Under the pieces are notes generated by a model that worked only from the letters and a program-made list of their open reading frames with translations, was not told the DNA's origin and ran no database searches. From Deinococcus ruber (GTDB lineage: Bacteria > Deinococcota > Deinococci > Deinococcales > Deinococcaceae): a DNA stretch of 64,000 bases. The DNA lies in NCBI RefSeq assembly GCF_014648095.1, contig NZ_BMQL01000012.1:1-64000 (forward strand), written 5' to 3'. Of this stretch, positions 26,190-35,651 are shown piece by piece. A program made the position numbers and the translations under genes. How positions within the stretch are numbered: position 1 is the first letter of the stretch; each line of letters begins with the position of its first letter.

Positions 26190-26509
26190 CGATTGAGAGA
26201 AGCGCTCGGCTTTTTTTCGGTCAGCGTCTTCGTTGTCTCGGTGTGTTCTTTCAAGTGCTGAGATCGCGAAATTTGCAGCGCTCTTCCTGCGATTATTTCT
26301 GGTTCGCGGCGAACTTGTATTCAGCATCCTCTTCATGAAGATTTTATGGTTCTCAGCAGATATCAGGCTGACACTCACAAAATTAAACTTTGTTCATGCT
26401 TCGGAATATGCAGGGTGGATGCTGCTTTTTGCAGCGGCAGAGCAGGACGGCAGTCATCCGGGTCAGCAGCCCGGTGACCTTTCACAGCGCTGCCAGGCGG
26501 GTGGGCTGA
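26190..26509. other. intergenic region between the PQQ gene and the mosaic lipoprotein
   Basis: GCGCTCGGCTTTTTTT at about 26202-26217 may be a weak terminator of the oxidase operon, but the stem is poor. The stretch 26290-26400 is AT-richer and probably holds the promoter of the next gene. No coding frame is supported. Confidence 0.4.
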
Positions 26510-29500
26510 ATGCTGAGCAGACGGAGCCTTCCGCTGCTGCTGGCGCTGCTGCTCGCGGCGTGTGGACAGCCGCAGAGTACCGTTTCGCTGCCGCCGACCA
26601 CGCCCACAACTCAGCCGGCTCCGGTGAAGCCTGCGCCTGTGCTGGGCGGGGTATACGAGATTCACTTTCAGAATATCGGGGGGAATCAGCCGAGTTCCGC
26701 TGCCCGCCTGATTGTTCCCGTGGTGGGCACCCAGGCGCTGACCGACCTTCCCGACGCTGCCATATCGCTGCGGCCCGTTGGCCTGGACACCTTCGTGGTG
26801 GGCGGCGTGCGGCATGTGCGGGCGGTCTACCGCATCACCAACAACACCGCTCAGCCGATTGAGCACCTGAGTTTCGTGCCGATCAATACCGACGACGCCG
26901 ACAGCGATCCGACCAACAACACCAGCACCCCGACTGTGGGAGCGACGTATTTCAGCCGTCTGCTGACCTTCGGGGGCACCGACGCTTCCGGGCGGGCCAC
27001 CGCGCTCACGCCCACCAGCGGAAAGATCTTCAGCGCCGCGCAGGGGGCCGCTCTGCCCGATCCGGAAGCCACGCCCTATACGGCGCTCGACACCAGCCCG
27101 CTCAATCCTGCTGCGCCCGCTGGCCTGGTGGTGGCGTCGCGCTCGTCGAATGCCTGGCGAAGCGCGGCGGCTCTGGCCCCCGGTGCCAGCACCAACGTCA
27201 CCTTTGCAGTCGATCTGACCACCGATACCCCGCAGACCGATCCGTTTTCGTTTAGTGTGGTGCTCACGGTGGCCGACGATGTGAATACCGCTCCAAGCCT
27301 CGTTCCGGCGGCCAGCAGCACGCCGCGTCTGAGCCTGCCTGCCAGCAGCCTGGCCACGTCTCCGGCAGCGTATGTCAGTGGCGTACTGGGTGACAGCACC
27401 GACCCGGCCTCCAGCACCGGCCTCGATTTCACGGTGGCAGATTCCGATACGCCTGCCGACAGCCTGAGCTTGACCGCCACCAGCAGCGATTCCGGCATTG
27501 CCACCGTGGCCGTGAGTGGCACGGGCGCGACCCGCACTGTCAAGATCACGCCGCAGTCGGTCGGAAAGGCCGACATCACCGTTACCGTCTCGGACGGCAC
27601 GCTCAGCAGCAGCTACGTGGTGAAATACGCCAGCAGCAAGGCATCCAGCACCCCCGGCACCACGCTGTATCACACCGGAGAAAGCAATGCGTCGAGCGCC
27701 ATCGCCGTGGACAGCGACTACATGTTCGTGGCCGACGACGAATACAACGCGCTGCGGCTGTATCCCCGAAACGCCTCGGGGCTGGCGGTGTCCAGCTTCG
27801 ATTTCAGCGCTCAGCTCGCCCTGCCCGACGCCGCCAATCCCGAACTCGACCTGGAAGCCAGCACCCGCAGCGGCAACCGCCTGTACTGGCTGGCCTCGCA
27901 CAGCAACAGCAAGAACGGCAAGCTCCGGCCAAACCGTTACCGCCTGTTCGCCACCGATCTGAGCGGCAGCGGCGCGGGCAGCACGCTCAGCTATGTGGGC
28001 CGCTTCGACAACCTCCGCAGTGACCTGCTGACCTGGGACAGCAGCAACGGGCACGGTCTGGGTGCAAATTACCTGGGCTTTAACGCCAGTGCCGCGCTCG
28101 ACGTCGCGCCGGAAGCGGCGGGCGGCGTGGGCTTCAACATCGAGGGCCTGAGCTTTGCGCCGGGAAGCACGACCACCGCGTATCTGGCCTTCCGCGCTCC
28201 TAACCTGCCGACCACCAGCCGCACCAAGGCGCTCATCGTGCCGGTCACCAATTTCGACGCCCTGGTCACGGGCGCAGCGCAGGCGAACTTTGGCGCACCG
28301 ATTTTCCTCGACCTGGGTGGACGCGGCATCCGCGAGCTGAAGTGCGGCGCTTCCAGCTGTCTGATCCTGGCAGGCCCGGCAACCGGCGGTTCCAATTTCG
28401 CGCTGTACACCTGGAGCGGCAATGCGGGCGACGCGCCGCAGTTCCGGAACGATCTGACGGCCCTGGCAACCGACAGCGACGGCAGCCTGGAGAGCATCGT
28501 GGATCTGCCCGCCCTCGACCTGACCACCTCTGCGGCAGACGGCGCTGCTCTGCGCCTGCTGTCTGACAATGGCGATACCGTGTACTACGGCGACGGTGTC
28601 GGAGCCAAAGACCTGATCACGCCGGATGCCCAGAAGAACTGGCAGAAGTTCCGCAGCGACACGGTGGCGCTCGGCAGCGCTCAGACCTGCACCGTGAACA
28701 GCGTAACGGTATCGCCCAGTGCGCCCAGCAGTACCGTCGGTGTGTCCACCACCTTTACTGCTGCCGTGACCACCACACCCGCCAATTGCCCGGTGGTCGT
28801 GACCTGGAGTTCGGGCGACACCAGCAAGGCCACCATTCAGCCCACGACGGGCGTGGCGACCGGTGTGGCGGCTGGCAGCACCACCATCACCGCCACGGTG
28901 CAGGGCTACGGCAGCGCCCCGATGACGGGCAACGCGTTGCTGACGGTGAATGCCGCTCCCGACTACACCCTCACGCTCGGCACGCCCACGCCTGCCAGCT
29001 TCACCGCTGGAACCGCAGGCACCGCCACCGCCACGCTGACCGTGAACCCCAGCAACGGCTACAGCGGCACGCCCTCGTACACGGTCAGCAGCTCTCCTAC
29101 CGGAATCACCGGCAGCGTCACCGGCAGCACCGTAAATCTGAGCGTTCCCGGCAGCCTGGGCGCGGGAACTTACACCGTGACCGTCACGGGTACCGACGGC
29201 GCACTGGTGCATACCTCCAACGCCGTGACGCTGACGGTGAGTGCGGTGTCGCTGCCGAACGTGGTCGTCTACCGGGTCGGTGACGGTTCTGCTACGCTCA
29301 CTGGCGCCGCGACCCCGGTGTTTCTGGATACTTTCAGCGGCACGTCGGGCACCCTGACGGGCACGCTCGGTCTGCCAACCGCCGTTTCGGGGAGCAATCA
29401 CCGACTGACAGCCAGCGGCAGCGCCACCTCCGAGGGCCTGCTCAGCCGCTCGGTAGACGGGAAGTACATCGTGCTGACCGGCTACGACGCTGCTCTAGGA

Positions 29501-30229
29501 ACCGCAGGAGTCGCCAGCACCACCTCTGCCACTGTAAACCGGGTTATTGGACGGGTGAATGCAGGGGGCACCGTCGATACCAGCACAGCCCTGAGCGACG
29601 CTGCGAGTGGAAACAACGTTCGGAGTGCCGCCAGTGCCGACGGTAATAGCTTTTACATCGCGGGTGGGGCAGGCGGCGTGCGCTCTGTCGCGGCGCTGGG
29701 AGCCACGACTTCGACCCAGCTGAGCACCACAACCGTCAATCTGCGCCAGATCAACATCTTTGGCGGTCAGCTGTACGCCAGCTCCAGCTCTGGTTCGACC
29801 CGGCTGGCAACCGTCGGCACCAACACTCCGACCACCGCAGGGCAGACCATCAGCAATCTTCCGGGCATCTCCTCGACCAACAGCACCAGCCCCTACAGCT
29901 TCTTTTTCGCCGATCTGGACGGCACGCCGGGCATCGACACGCTGTACGTGGCCGACGACACTTCAACTGTCGGAATTCAGAAATACAGCCTGAATGCAGG
30001 AACCTGGACGCTGAAAAATGCCGTCCAGAACGGCTCAGATACCATCCGTGGCCTGACCGGATACGTCAACGGCTCGACCGTCACGCTCTTTGCGACCACG
30101 CCCGCCAAACTGCTGAGCATCACCGACAGCAGCGGCTACAACGCCAATCTTGCCGGGTCGTTCACCACCCTCGCCACTGCGGCCACCAACACCGCGTTCC
30201 GTGGCGTGGCCCTGGCCCCGACTCCCTGA
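26510..30229 (+). CDS. large mosaic lipoprotein: DUF3616-like + Big_2 + C-terminal propeller-like domain
   Basis: A 1239-aa secreted protein. The signal peptide MLSRRSLPLLLALLLAAC is a lipoprotein type. Domains by eye: an N-terminal beta-rich domain (about 45-255); an Ig-like segment with SDSGIATVAVSGTGATRTV (260-370); a DUF3616-like region (about 380-720) with PELDLEASTRSGNRLYWLAS and FNIEGLSFAPGSTTTAYLAF; a Big_2 Ig domain (ATIQPTTGVATGVAAGSTTI, about 725-815); another Ig-like domain (820-910); and a C-terminal repeat domain beginning NVVVYRVGDGSATLTG (915-1239). It resembles modular surface proteins; no catalytic site is recognised. It is a single gene ended by a strong hairpin. Confidence 0.8.
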   Translation: MLSRRSLPLLLALLLAACGQPQSTVSLPPTTPTTQPAPVKPAPVLGGVYEIHFQNIGGNQPSSAARLIVPVVGTQALTDLPDAAISLRPVGLDTFVVGGVRHVRAVYRITNNTAQPIEHLSFVPINTDDADSDPTNNTSTPTVGATYFSRLLTFGGTDASGRATALTPTSGKIFSAAQGAALPDPEATPYTALDTSPLNPAAPAGLVVASRSSNAWRSAAALAPGASTNVTFAVDLTTDTPQTDPFSFSVVLTVADDVNTAPSLVPAASSTPRLSLPASSLATSPAAYVSGVLGDSTDPASSTGLDFTVADSDTPADSLSLTATSSDSGIATVAVSGTGATRTVKITPQSVGKADITVTVSDGTLSSSYVVKYASSKASSTPGTTLYHTGESNASSAIAVDSDYMFVADDEYNALRLYPRNASGLAVSSFDFSAQLALPDAANPELDLEASTRSGNRLYWLASHSNSKNGKLRPNRYRLFATDLSGSGAGSTLSYVGRFDNLRSDLLTWDSSNGHGLGANYLGFNASAALDVAPEAAGGVGFNIEGLSFAPGSTTTAYLAFRAPNLPTTSRTKALIVPVTNFDALVTGAAQANFGAPIFLDLGGRGIRELKCGASSCLILAGPATGGSNFALYTWSGNAGDAPQFRNDLTALATDSDGSLESIVDLPALDLTTSAADGAALRLLSDNGDTVYYGDGVGAKDLITPDAQKNWQKFRSDTVALGSAQTCTVNSVTVSPSAPSSTVGVSTTFTAAVTTTPANCPVVVTWSSGDTSKATIQPTTGVATGVAAGSTTITATVQGYGSAPMTGNALLTVNAAPDYTLTLGTPTPASFTAGTAGTATATLTVNPSNGYSGTPSYTVSSSPTGITGSVTGSTVNLSVPGSLGAGTYTVTVTGTDGALVHTSNAVTLTVSAVSLPNVVVYRVGDGSATLTGAATPVFLDTFSGTSGTLTGTLGLPTAVSGSNHRLTASGSATSEGLLSRSVDGKYIVLTGYDAALGTAGVASTTSATVNRVIGRVNAGGTVDTSTALSDAASGNNVRSAASADGNSFYIAGGAGGVRSVAALGATTSTQLSTTTVNLRQINIFGGQLYASSSSGSTRLATVGTNTPTTAGQTISNLPGISSTNSTSPYSFFFADLDGTPGIDTLYVADDTSTVGIQKYSLNAGTWTLKNAVQNGSDTIRGLTGYVNGSTVTLFATTPAKLLSITDSSGYNANLAGSFTTLATAATNTAFRGVALAPTP

Positions 30230-30268
30230 CAGGGCAGCTCTGCGCCACAGTCCCTCTGAACAGTTTCT

Positions 30269-30311
30269 CAAAGATGTCCCTGATCTGCTTTCAAGGTCAG
30301 GGGCATCTTTG
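30269..30311 (+). terminator. hairpin terminator, probably bidirectional
   Basis: CAAAGATGTCCCTGATC pairs with GGTCAGGGGCATCTTTG across a 9-base loop, with two mismatches. It lies about 40 bases after the lipoprotein stop and 30 bases from the stop of the opposing acetyltransferase gene, so it can serve both convergent transcripts. Confidence 0.75.
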
Positions 30312-30340
30312 ATGTTCCCCTCTGCCTCGCTCCAATTTCC

Positions 30341-30916
30341 TCAGGAATCTGCGCCGCTACCGCCCGGCTTTCTGCGCCATTCGCGGGCGAGCAGGGCGTA
30401 CTGGTCGTCGTCGAGCCAGCCTTCAGCGCTGGGATAGCTCTCCAGAAATCGACCCTCGTGGCGAAAACCCAGCCGCCTCAGCAGACGGGCAGACGGGTGG
30501 TTTCTGGGGTCTGTTCCGGCGATGACTCTGTGAAGTTGCAGGGTGCCGAACGCATACTCCAGCACAGCCGACGCGGCCTCGGTGGCGTACCCCTGCCCCT
30601 GCACCTCCGGCGAGAAGGTAAAACCCAGTTCGCCGTGCTGCACCTCGAAGGTGCGGAGGGCAAGGTCTCCGATCAGCAGGCCAGAAGCCCGGTCTGCGGC
30701 AGCGAACTGAAACCATCCCGGCTGTCCCGGCTGCCGCCCATGCATGTCACGGATCAGTTCGAGCGCCTGCGCCTCGGTGTACGGAACGTCCCACGACTGA
30801 TACTGCGCGGTGGCAGGGTCGTTTCGGTAGGCGGCCAGTCTCGGCGCGTCGTCGTCTCGCAGGTGCCGGATCAGCAGGCGGGGCGTGTGAATTCGCTCGA
30901 AAGTTGGAATCGTCAT
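30341..30916 (-). CDS. GNAT-family N-acetyltransferase (RimJ/RimL-like)
   Basis: A 191-aa acetyltransferase of the RimJ/RimL type, starting MTIPTFERIHTPRLLIRHL. The family pattern is clear: TPRLLIRHLRDDDAPRLAAYRN near the N-terminus, IGDLALRTF, the acetyl-CoA loop EVQGQGYATEAASAVLEYAF and NHPSARLLRRLGFRHEGRF. The internal ATG is preferred over an upstream in-frame TTG because family similarity begins there. Substrates range from ribosomal protein N-termini to small amines; this one is undetermined. Confidence 0.9.
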   Translation of the reverse strand: MTIPTFERIHTPRLLIRHLRDDDAPRLAAYRNDPATAQYQSWDVPYTEAQALELIRDMHGRQPGQPGWFQFAAADRASGLLIGDLALRTFEVQHGELGFTFSPEVQGQGYATEAASAVLEYAFGTLQLHRVIAGTDPRNHPSARLLRRLGFRHEGRFLESYPSAEGWLDDDQYALLAREWRRKPGGSGADS

Positions 30917-31085
30917 CGGCCCAGTCTGCGCTGTGGAGTGCGGCAGGGCATTGAATGCTGTTTGTCGGCGCGGGTGCAGGAAGGAGCTGCCCTCTTCACA
31001 TTCGCGCCGAATTCCTGGCAATCGGCAACTTCTTTGCTCCTTTTCCGAGGGTATGGGTGAAATTTGCCACCTTGCGTTGACACTA

Positions 31086-31112
31086 TAAAACAGTTATGCT
31101 CTTGGTGTTTTA
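31086..31112. promoter_or_regulatory. inverted repeat in the iclR promoter, possible operator
   Basis: TAAAACA and TGTTTTA form a perfect 7-bp inverted repeat with a 13-base spacer, starting 4 bases after a consensus -35 hexamer TTGACA (31077-31082). It covers the place where RNA polymerase would bind and lies about 25 bases before the start codon. Autorepression by the encoded IclR-type protein would explain it, but I saw no second copy before the transport operon. Confidence 0.5.
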
Positions 31113-31134
31113 CAGGATCAACAGGGAGGTGAGT

Positions 31135-31935
31135 TTGCCACAGCAACCGTCCATGTCCCCCGTACTCGACGTTCCGAGGTATCTCATCCAGTCGGCGGCC
31201 ACGACGCTGGAAGTGCTGTTGACCTTCGGAAAAGCGCCGTACCGTTTTACCCCGTCTGAAGTTGCTCAGCATCTCCAGATCGAACGAAATCAGGCTTTTC
31301 GCTGCCTGAGAACACTTCAGCACGTGGGCTTCGTGCGCCAGGACGAAGATGAACGTTTTGTTCTCACGTCGCTGGTCGAGCAACTGGCGAGCGCGTCACA
31401 GGGGCAGCCCTCGCTTGCCAAGGCAGCCAAGGTCGTGATGGACGAACTGTCGCAGAGCACCGACGAGACGGTGAACCTCTTTGCCCTGGAAGGGCTGGAA
31501 GCGCTGTGCGTGGACTTCCGCGAGGGGTTGCGTCAGGTGCGTCTGGTCACGTCGCCAGCCGAGCGCCGCTCTCTGCACGCCGGAGCCTGCCCGAAAGCGA
31601 TGCTCGCGTATCTGCCGCCTGCCCAGCAGAACGAGGTGTTGCAGAGTCTGCCGGAACTCCCGGCGTACACGCCCTACACGCTGCTCGATGCTCAGAAGCT
31701 TCAGAGCGACCTTGAGAGTATTCGTCTGCGCGGCTACGCCATCAGCGATCTGGATGTAGACGAGGAGGCGCGCGGCGTCGGGGCGGCCATCTTCGGAGCG
31801 CAGGGACAGGTGGTCGGGGCGGTGAGCGTCGGCGGCCCAGCGTCGCGGATGACGCCCGCCCGAATCGAAGCGCTTGGGCAACAGATCGTCGAGGCAGCCC
31901 GCCTGATTTCCCGGCAACTTGGATTCAACGGCTGA
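31135..31935 (+). CDS. IclR-family transcriptional regulator
   Basis: A 266-aa regulator. The N-terminal winged helix (about residues 20-85) includes RFTPSEVAQHLQIERNQAFRCLRTLQHVG. The C-terminal IclR effector domain has VTSPAERRSLHAGACPKAML and the signature GYAISDLDVDEEARGVGAAIF. Translation probably starts at the TTG at 31135, placed after GGGAGGTGAG; an ATG 13 codons upstream would lie inside the operator region. It is followed by the peptide uptake operon in the same direction after a 234-base gap, so control of that operon is likely. Confidence 0.85.
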   Translation: MPQQPSMSPVLDVPRYLIQSAATTLEVLLTFGKAPYRFTPSEVAQHLQIERNQAFRCLRTLQHVGFVRQDEDERFVLTSLVEQLASASQGQPSLAKAAKVVMDELSQSTDETVNLFALEGLEALCVDFREGLRQVRLVTSPAERRSLHAGACPKAMLAYLPPAQQNEVLQSLPELPAYTPYTLLDAQKLQSDLESIRLRGYAISDLDVDEEARGVGAAIFGAQGQVVGAVSVGGPASRMTPARIEALGQQIVEAARLISRQLGFNG

Positions 31936-32169
31936 CCTTCTATCAGAGACCCCAGACGGGGTGTCCTGAGGATCCGGTCATTGACGAACCGGCCTCCTTT
32001 CGCAGACCTCAACAAATCGCTGGAAATTCTGTTCCGTGTTGCTGGGCACTGCCTTTCCGACGTCTCATCCCAAGCAGCCTGCTCCACTGCTGATGTTCAG
32101 TTCGGGCCGCTGATTCAAACATTCCGCCTGTTGAAGACCTGGCACTGCGGCCAGGGAAGAGGTGATGAT

Positions 32170-33768
32170 ATGAGACGGAAGATGTCCTGGCTCCTGACGG
32201 CGACGCTGGCTTTTGGTGCGTTGAGTGCGGTTCCGCTGGTGAGCGTACTCGCTCAGAGCGCCACCACCGACGGCACTGTCACCTTCGTGACCACCGCCGA
32301 TCCGACCTTCAATCCCTGGAGTCCCACGGCCTTCGTGGAGTCCAACCTTATCAACGAGCTGGTTTTCCCCGGCCTGACCCGCTGGGACAAGAACCTGAAG
32401 CCCGCCCCCGACCTCGCCACGTCCTGGAAGGTGTCGAGCGACGGCCTGAAGTGGACGTTTCAGCTGCGAAAGGGCGTGAAGTGGTCGGACGGACAGGACT
32501 TCAACGCCGACGACGTGGCCTTTACCTTCAACGACATCGTGCTGAAGAAGGAACTCGCCGCGAACGGTGGCAGCACCTGGCGCAACGCCGTGACCAAGGT
32601 CAATGTGGTCAACCCGTACACCGTCGATTTTATTCTGTCTCGCCCCTGGGCGTCGCTGCCGACCTATCTGGGCTATTACGCGGGCATTCTGCCGCAGCAC
32701 AAGTTCCAGGGCGTCACCGATCCGTGGAAGTTTACCGATTTCAACAAGCAGAATCCGGTCGGAACCGGGCCGTTCAAGGTGTCGCAGGTGGTGTCGGGAG
32801 CATCGGTCAAGCTCGTTCGCAACGATACCTACTGGGGCGGCAAGCCCAAGCTTCAGAGCGTGACCTTCAAGATCATCCCCGATTCCAACGCTCAGCTGGC
32901 ACAGCTGCTGTCGGGCGACCTCGATCTGATCTCGGTGGGCAATCCCGAGACGGTGGACCGCATCAAGAGCAACCCGAACCTGACGGTGGATCTGTCCACC
33001 TCCAACATCTATTACTTCGTGGCGCTGAATCAGGACGACCCGCGCCTGACCGATGTGCGCGTGCGCCAGGCGCTGCTGTACGCCATCGACCGGCCCGCGA
33101 TGATCAAGAGCGTGCTGAAGGGATACGGGCAGGTCGCCACCGGCCCCATCGCCCCGATCCAGAAGGAGTATTACAACGCCTCGGTGCAGCAGTACCCCTA
33201 CGACCCGGCCAAGGCCAAAGCGCTGCTGGCGCAGGCTGGCTGGAAACCCGGCCCCGACGGCGTGCTTCAGAAGGACGGCAAACCGTTCGTCATCAGCATG
33301 CCCACCGCGTCGTATCAGCAGCTCGTGCCGATCACGCTGCTGGTGCAGCAGTACTGGAAGAACATCGGCGTGGTCGCAGACGTGAAGACCACCGACTGGA
33401 ACTCGTACATTCAGCAGGTCATCGTGAAGCGCGAATATCAGGCGTCTGCGGCGTGGTGGTCTACGCCCGCCGATCCGGACGTGCTGCCGTACTACGATTC
33501 CAGCGCCGCCAACGTCGGCAACAACATTCCGAATTACAAGAACCCCAAGCTCGACGCGCTGCTGGAGCAGGGCCGCAAGACCAGTGCCGTGCTGCCCCGG
33601 CGCATCGCCTACAACAACGCCCAGGCGCTGATGGCTAAAGAGCTGCCGTACCTGTACCTGTGGTATCCGCAGAGCATCACCGCGTACAACAAGCGGCTTC
33701 AGGGCATGCGCGGCATCACGCAGGCTGCCGATTTCCAGTACGCCAACGAATGGTACGTGAGCAAATAA
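32170..33768 (+). CDS. peptide ABC transporter substrate-binding protein (SBP family 5, DppA-like)
   Basis: A 532-aa periplasmic binding protein with a signal peptide (KMSWLLTATLAFGALSAVPL). Family-5 hallmarks are present: PTFNPWSPTAFVESNLINEL, PDLATSWKVSSDGLKWTFQL with RKGVKWSDGQDFNADDVAFT, VRQALLYAIDRPAMI and YPYDPAKAKALLAQAGWKPG. The ATG at 32170 sits behind AGAGGTGAT; upstream in-frame codons are not used. It begins an operon of two permeases and four peptide-processing enzymes, which supports di- or oligopeptide import. Confidence 0.93.
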   Translation: MRRKMSWLLTATLAFGALSAVPLVSVLAQSATTDGTVTFVTTADPTFNPWSPTAFVESNLINELVFPGLTRWDKNLKPAPDLATSWKVSSDGLKWTFQLRKGVKWSDGQDFNADDVAFTFNDIVLKKELAANGGSTWRNAVTKVNVVNPYTVDFILSRPWASLPTYLGYYAGILPQHKFQGVTDPWKFTDFNKQNPVGTGPFKVSQVVSGASVKLVRNDTYWGGKPKLQSVTFKIIPDSNAQLAQLLSGDLDLISVGNPETVDRIKSNPNLTVDLSTSNIYYFVALNQDDPRLTDVRVRQALLYAIDRPAMIKSVLKGYGQVATGPIAPIQKEYYNASVQQYPYDPAKAKALLAQAGWKPGPDGVLQKDGKPFVISMPTASYQQLVPITLLVQQYWKNIGVVADVKTTDWNSYIQQVIVKREYQASAAWWSTPADPDVLPYYDSSAANVGNNIPNYKNPKLDALLEQGRKTSAVLPRRIAYNNAQALMAKELPYLYLWYPQSITAYNKRLQGMRGITQAADFQYANEWYVSK

Positions 33769-33832
33769 CACAGCGGGGATGAGCCTACCGAGCAGCAAAA
33801 CAGAGGGTCTGTAGAAGCTGGAAGGAGAAACG

Positions 33833-34780
33833 ATGCTGGGTTTTCTGGGTCGCCGACTCGGGCAGGGCCTGGTGGTGCTGCTCCTGATTTCACTGGTGAC
33901 GTTCTTTCTGATCAATCTCGCGCCGGGCGGCCCCAGTGCGGCGTCCAAATTCGAATCCACTGCCGAGGAGCGGGCCGCCATCACCAAGCAGCTCGGCCTC
34001 GACCAGCCGGTCACGGTGCGCTACGGGCTGTGGGCCGCTCAGGTGGTGCAGGGCAGGTTCGGCAACAGCCTGAACGGTGGGCAACCCATCGGGCCGATGG
34101 TGGTGCAGCGGCTGGCGACCACCGCGCAACTGGGGCTGGCAGCGCTGCTGCTGTCCATCCTGATCGGCATTCCGCTGGGCATCCTGACGGCGATGCGGAA
34201 AAACAGCGTGCTCGACCATCTGGTCAATGCCCTGAGCACCCTGGGTATGAGCATTCCCGATTTCTGGACGGGCATCGTGCTGATTCTGCTGTTCTCGGTG
34301 ACGTGGCACGTGCTTCCGGCGTCGGGCATGGCCGACTTCAGCAGCGGCTTTTCACTGGTCGAGTGGCTGCGACATCTGGCGCTTCCAGCCAGTGTGCTGG
34401 CCTTCGTGATGCTGCCGAACCTGCTGCGCTTCACGCGCTCGTCGCTGCTGGAAGTCATGAACGCCGACTACCTGCGAACGGCCCGTGCCAAGGGCGTCAC
34501 CGAGTTCTGGGTGATCTTCAAGCACGCCCTGCGAAACGCCTTCGTGCCGATTGTCGCCATGATCGGTCTGCTGCTGCCCGCGCTGCTGAGTGGCTCGGTG
34601 ATCGTGGAAAGCGTGTTCGGGCTGCCGGGCATGGGCCGCCTGGCCGTCGATGCAGCGCTCGGACGCGACTACAACACCATCATGGCCGTGACGCTGGTTG
34701 CCGGAGCCATCGTCATCTTTACCAATCTGCTGGTCGATCTGGCGTATTCGGTCATCGATCCGAGGATTCGCCGTGATTGA
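33833..34780 (+). CDS. peptide ABC transporter permease (DppB-like)
   Basis: A 315-aa inner-membrane protein with six predicted helices. The N-terminal DppB pattern MLGFLGRRLGQGLVVLLLIS is followed by the periplasmic stretch with LGLDQPVTVRYGLW. The cytoplasmic EAA-type loop is DYLRTARAKGVTEFWVIFKH and GLPGMGRLAVDAALGRDYNT is near the end. A GGAG ribosome binding site precedes the ATG. It overlaps the next permease by 8 bases. Confidence 0.93.
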   Translation: MLGFLGRRLGQGLVVLLLISLVTFFLINLAPGGPSAASKFESTAEERAAITKQLGLDQPVTVRYGLWAAQVVQGRFGNSLNGGQPIGPMVVQRLATTAQLGLAALLLSILIGIPLGILTAMRKNSVLDHLVNALSTLGMSIPDFWTGIVLILLFSVTWHVLPASGMADFSSGFSLVEWLRHLALPASVLAFVMLPNLLRFTRSSLLEVMNADYLRTARAKGVTEFWVIFKHALRNAFVPIVAMIGLLLPALLSGSVIVESVFGLPGMGRLAVDAALGRDYNTIMAVTLVAGAIVIFTNLLVDLAYSVIDPRIRRD

Positions 34781-35651
34781 GGTCGCGACCCGTTCTCCTG
34801 CCGCACCCGTCAAGCGGCGCTCGTCTGGCCTGCTGCGGCGGCTGCTGCGCCACCCGGTCGGTCTGAGTGCCTTGGTGGTGCTCGTGCTGCTGTACGGGGC
34901 GGCGTTCCTGGGGCCGTTGTTCTATACCGCCTCTCCCACCCTGACCGACCCGCTCAATGCCACTGCCGATCCGTCGGCGCAGCACCTGCTGGGTACCGAC
35001 GACCTGGGACGCGACGTGCTTTCGCGGCTGCTGTACGGTGGGCGCATCACGCTGCTGATCAGCATCATCTCGATGATGGTGGCGCTCAGCATCGGCTCGC
35101 TGATCGGGGCGTTGGCGGGGTTTTACCGGGGCTGGACAGAAACTGTTCTGATGCGTCTGGTCGATACCTTCATGGCGATTCCCAGCTTCTTTCTGATTCT
35201 GGCGGCCATTTCGGTGCTGGGAAACAGCCCGCCCGTGGTGGTGATCGTGGTCGGACTGGGCTTCTGGCCGCAGGTGGCCCGCATCGTTCACGCCGAGGTC
35301 AGCAAGATTCGCAACTACGAATTCGTGGAGGCCGGGCGTGCGCTGGGAGCCAGTGGCAGCCGCCTGATCTGGCGGCACGTCTTTCCGCAGGCATTGCCAT
35401 CGGCGGCAGTCCTGACCACCCTGGGTATCGCGTGGTCGATTCTGACCGAAACCGGCCTGAGTTACCTGGGACTCGGCATTCAGCCGCCGCTGGCATCGTG
35501 GGGCAACATGCTTCAGAACGCCCAGACGTACTTCTGGACGAAGCCGGTGCTGGCGGTGTACCCGGGCGTGATGATCGCGCTGGCGGTGCTGTGCTTCAAC
35601 CTGCTCGGCAACGCCCTGCGCGACCTGACCGATCCGAGGGGAAGCAAATGA
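34773..35651 (+). CDS. peptide ABC transporter permease (DppC-like)
   Basis: A 292-aa permease. The N-terminus is a basic tail and one helix (HPVGLSALVVLVLLYGAAFL); HLLGTDDLGRDVLSRLLYGG is the DppC signature and EFVEAGRALGASGSRLIWRH the coupling helix to the ATPase. GTG at 34773 is taken as the start because it overlaps the end of the upstream permease and follows GAGG; an upstream ATG would overlap far more. No ATP-binding subunit follows, so the energising ATPase must be encoded elsewhere. Confidence 0.9.
   Translation: MIEVATRSPAAPVKRRSSGLLRRLLRHPVGLSALVVLVLLYGAAFLGPLFYTASPTLTDPLNATADPSAQHLLGTDDLGRDVLSRLLYGGRITLLISIISMMVALSIGSLIGALAGFYRGWTETVLMRLVDTFMAIPSFFLILAAISVLGNSPPVVVIVVGLGFWPQVARIVHAEVSKIRNYEFVEAGRALGASGSRLIWRHVFPQALPSAAVLTTLGIAWSILTETGLSYLGLGIQPPLASWGNMLQNAQTYFWTKPVLAVYPGVMIALAVLCFNLLGNALRDLTDPRGSK

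Noticed and set aside
26200..26220. Terminator at the T run after the PQQ gene
   Set aside because: The T run is good but I could not build a stem of more than a few pairs before it, so it is mentioned only as a possibility.
24534..26378. 614-codon minus-strand frame opposite the PQQ dehydrogenase
   Set aside because: No family resemblance. It mirrors the codon pattern of the clearly coding + strand.
26375..29401. 1008-codon open frame on the minus strand opposite the mosaic lipoprotein
   Set aside because: Low-complexity Arg/Gly/Ala/His composition typical of the antisense frame of GC-rich coding DNA. The + strand frame has a signal peptide, domains and a terminator.
32065..34014. 649-codon minus-strand frame opposite the peptide-binding protein
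   Set aside because: Antisense artefact of high GC; the + strand encodes a full family-5 binding protein and the start of DppB.
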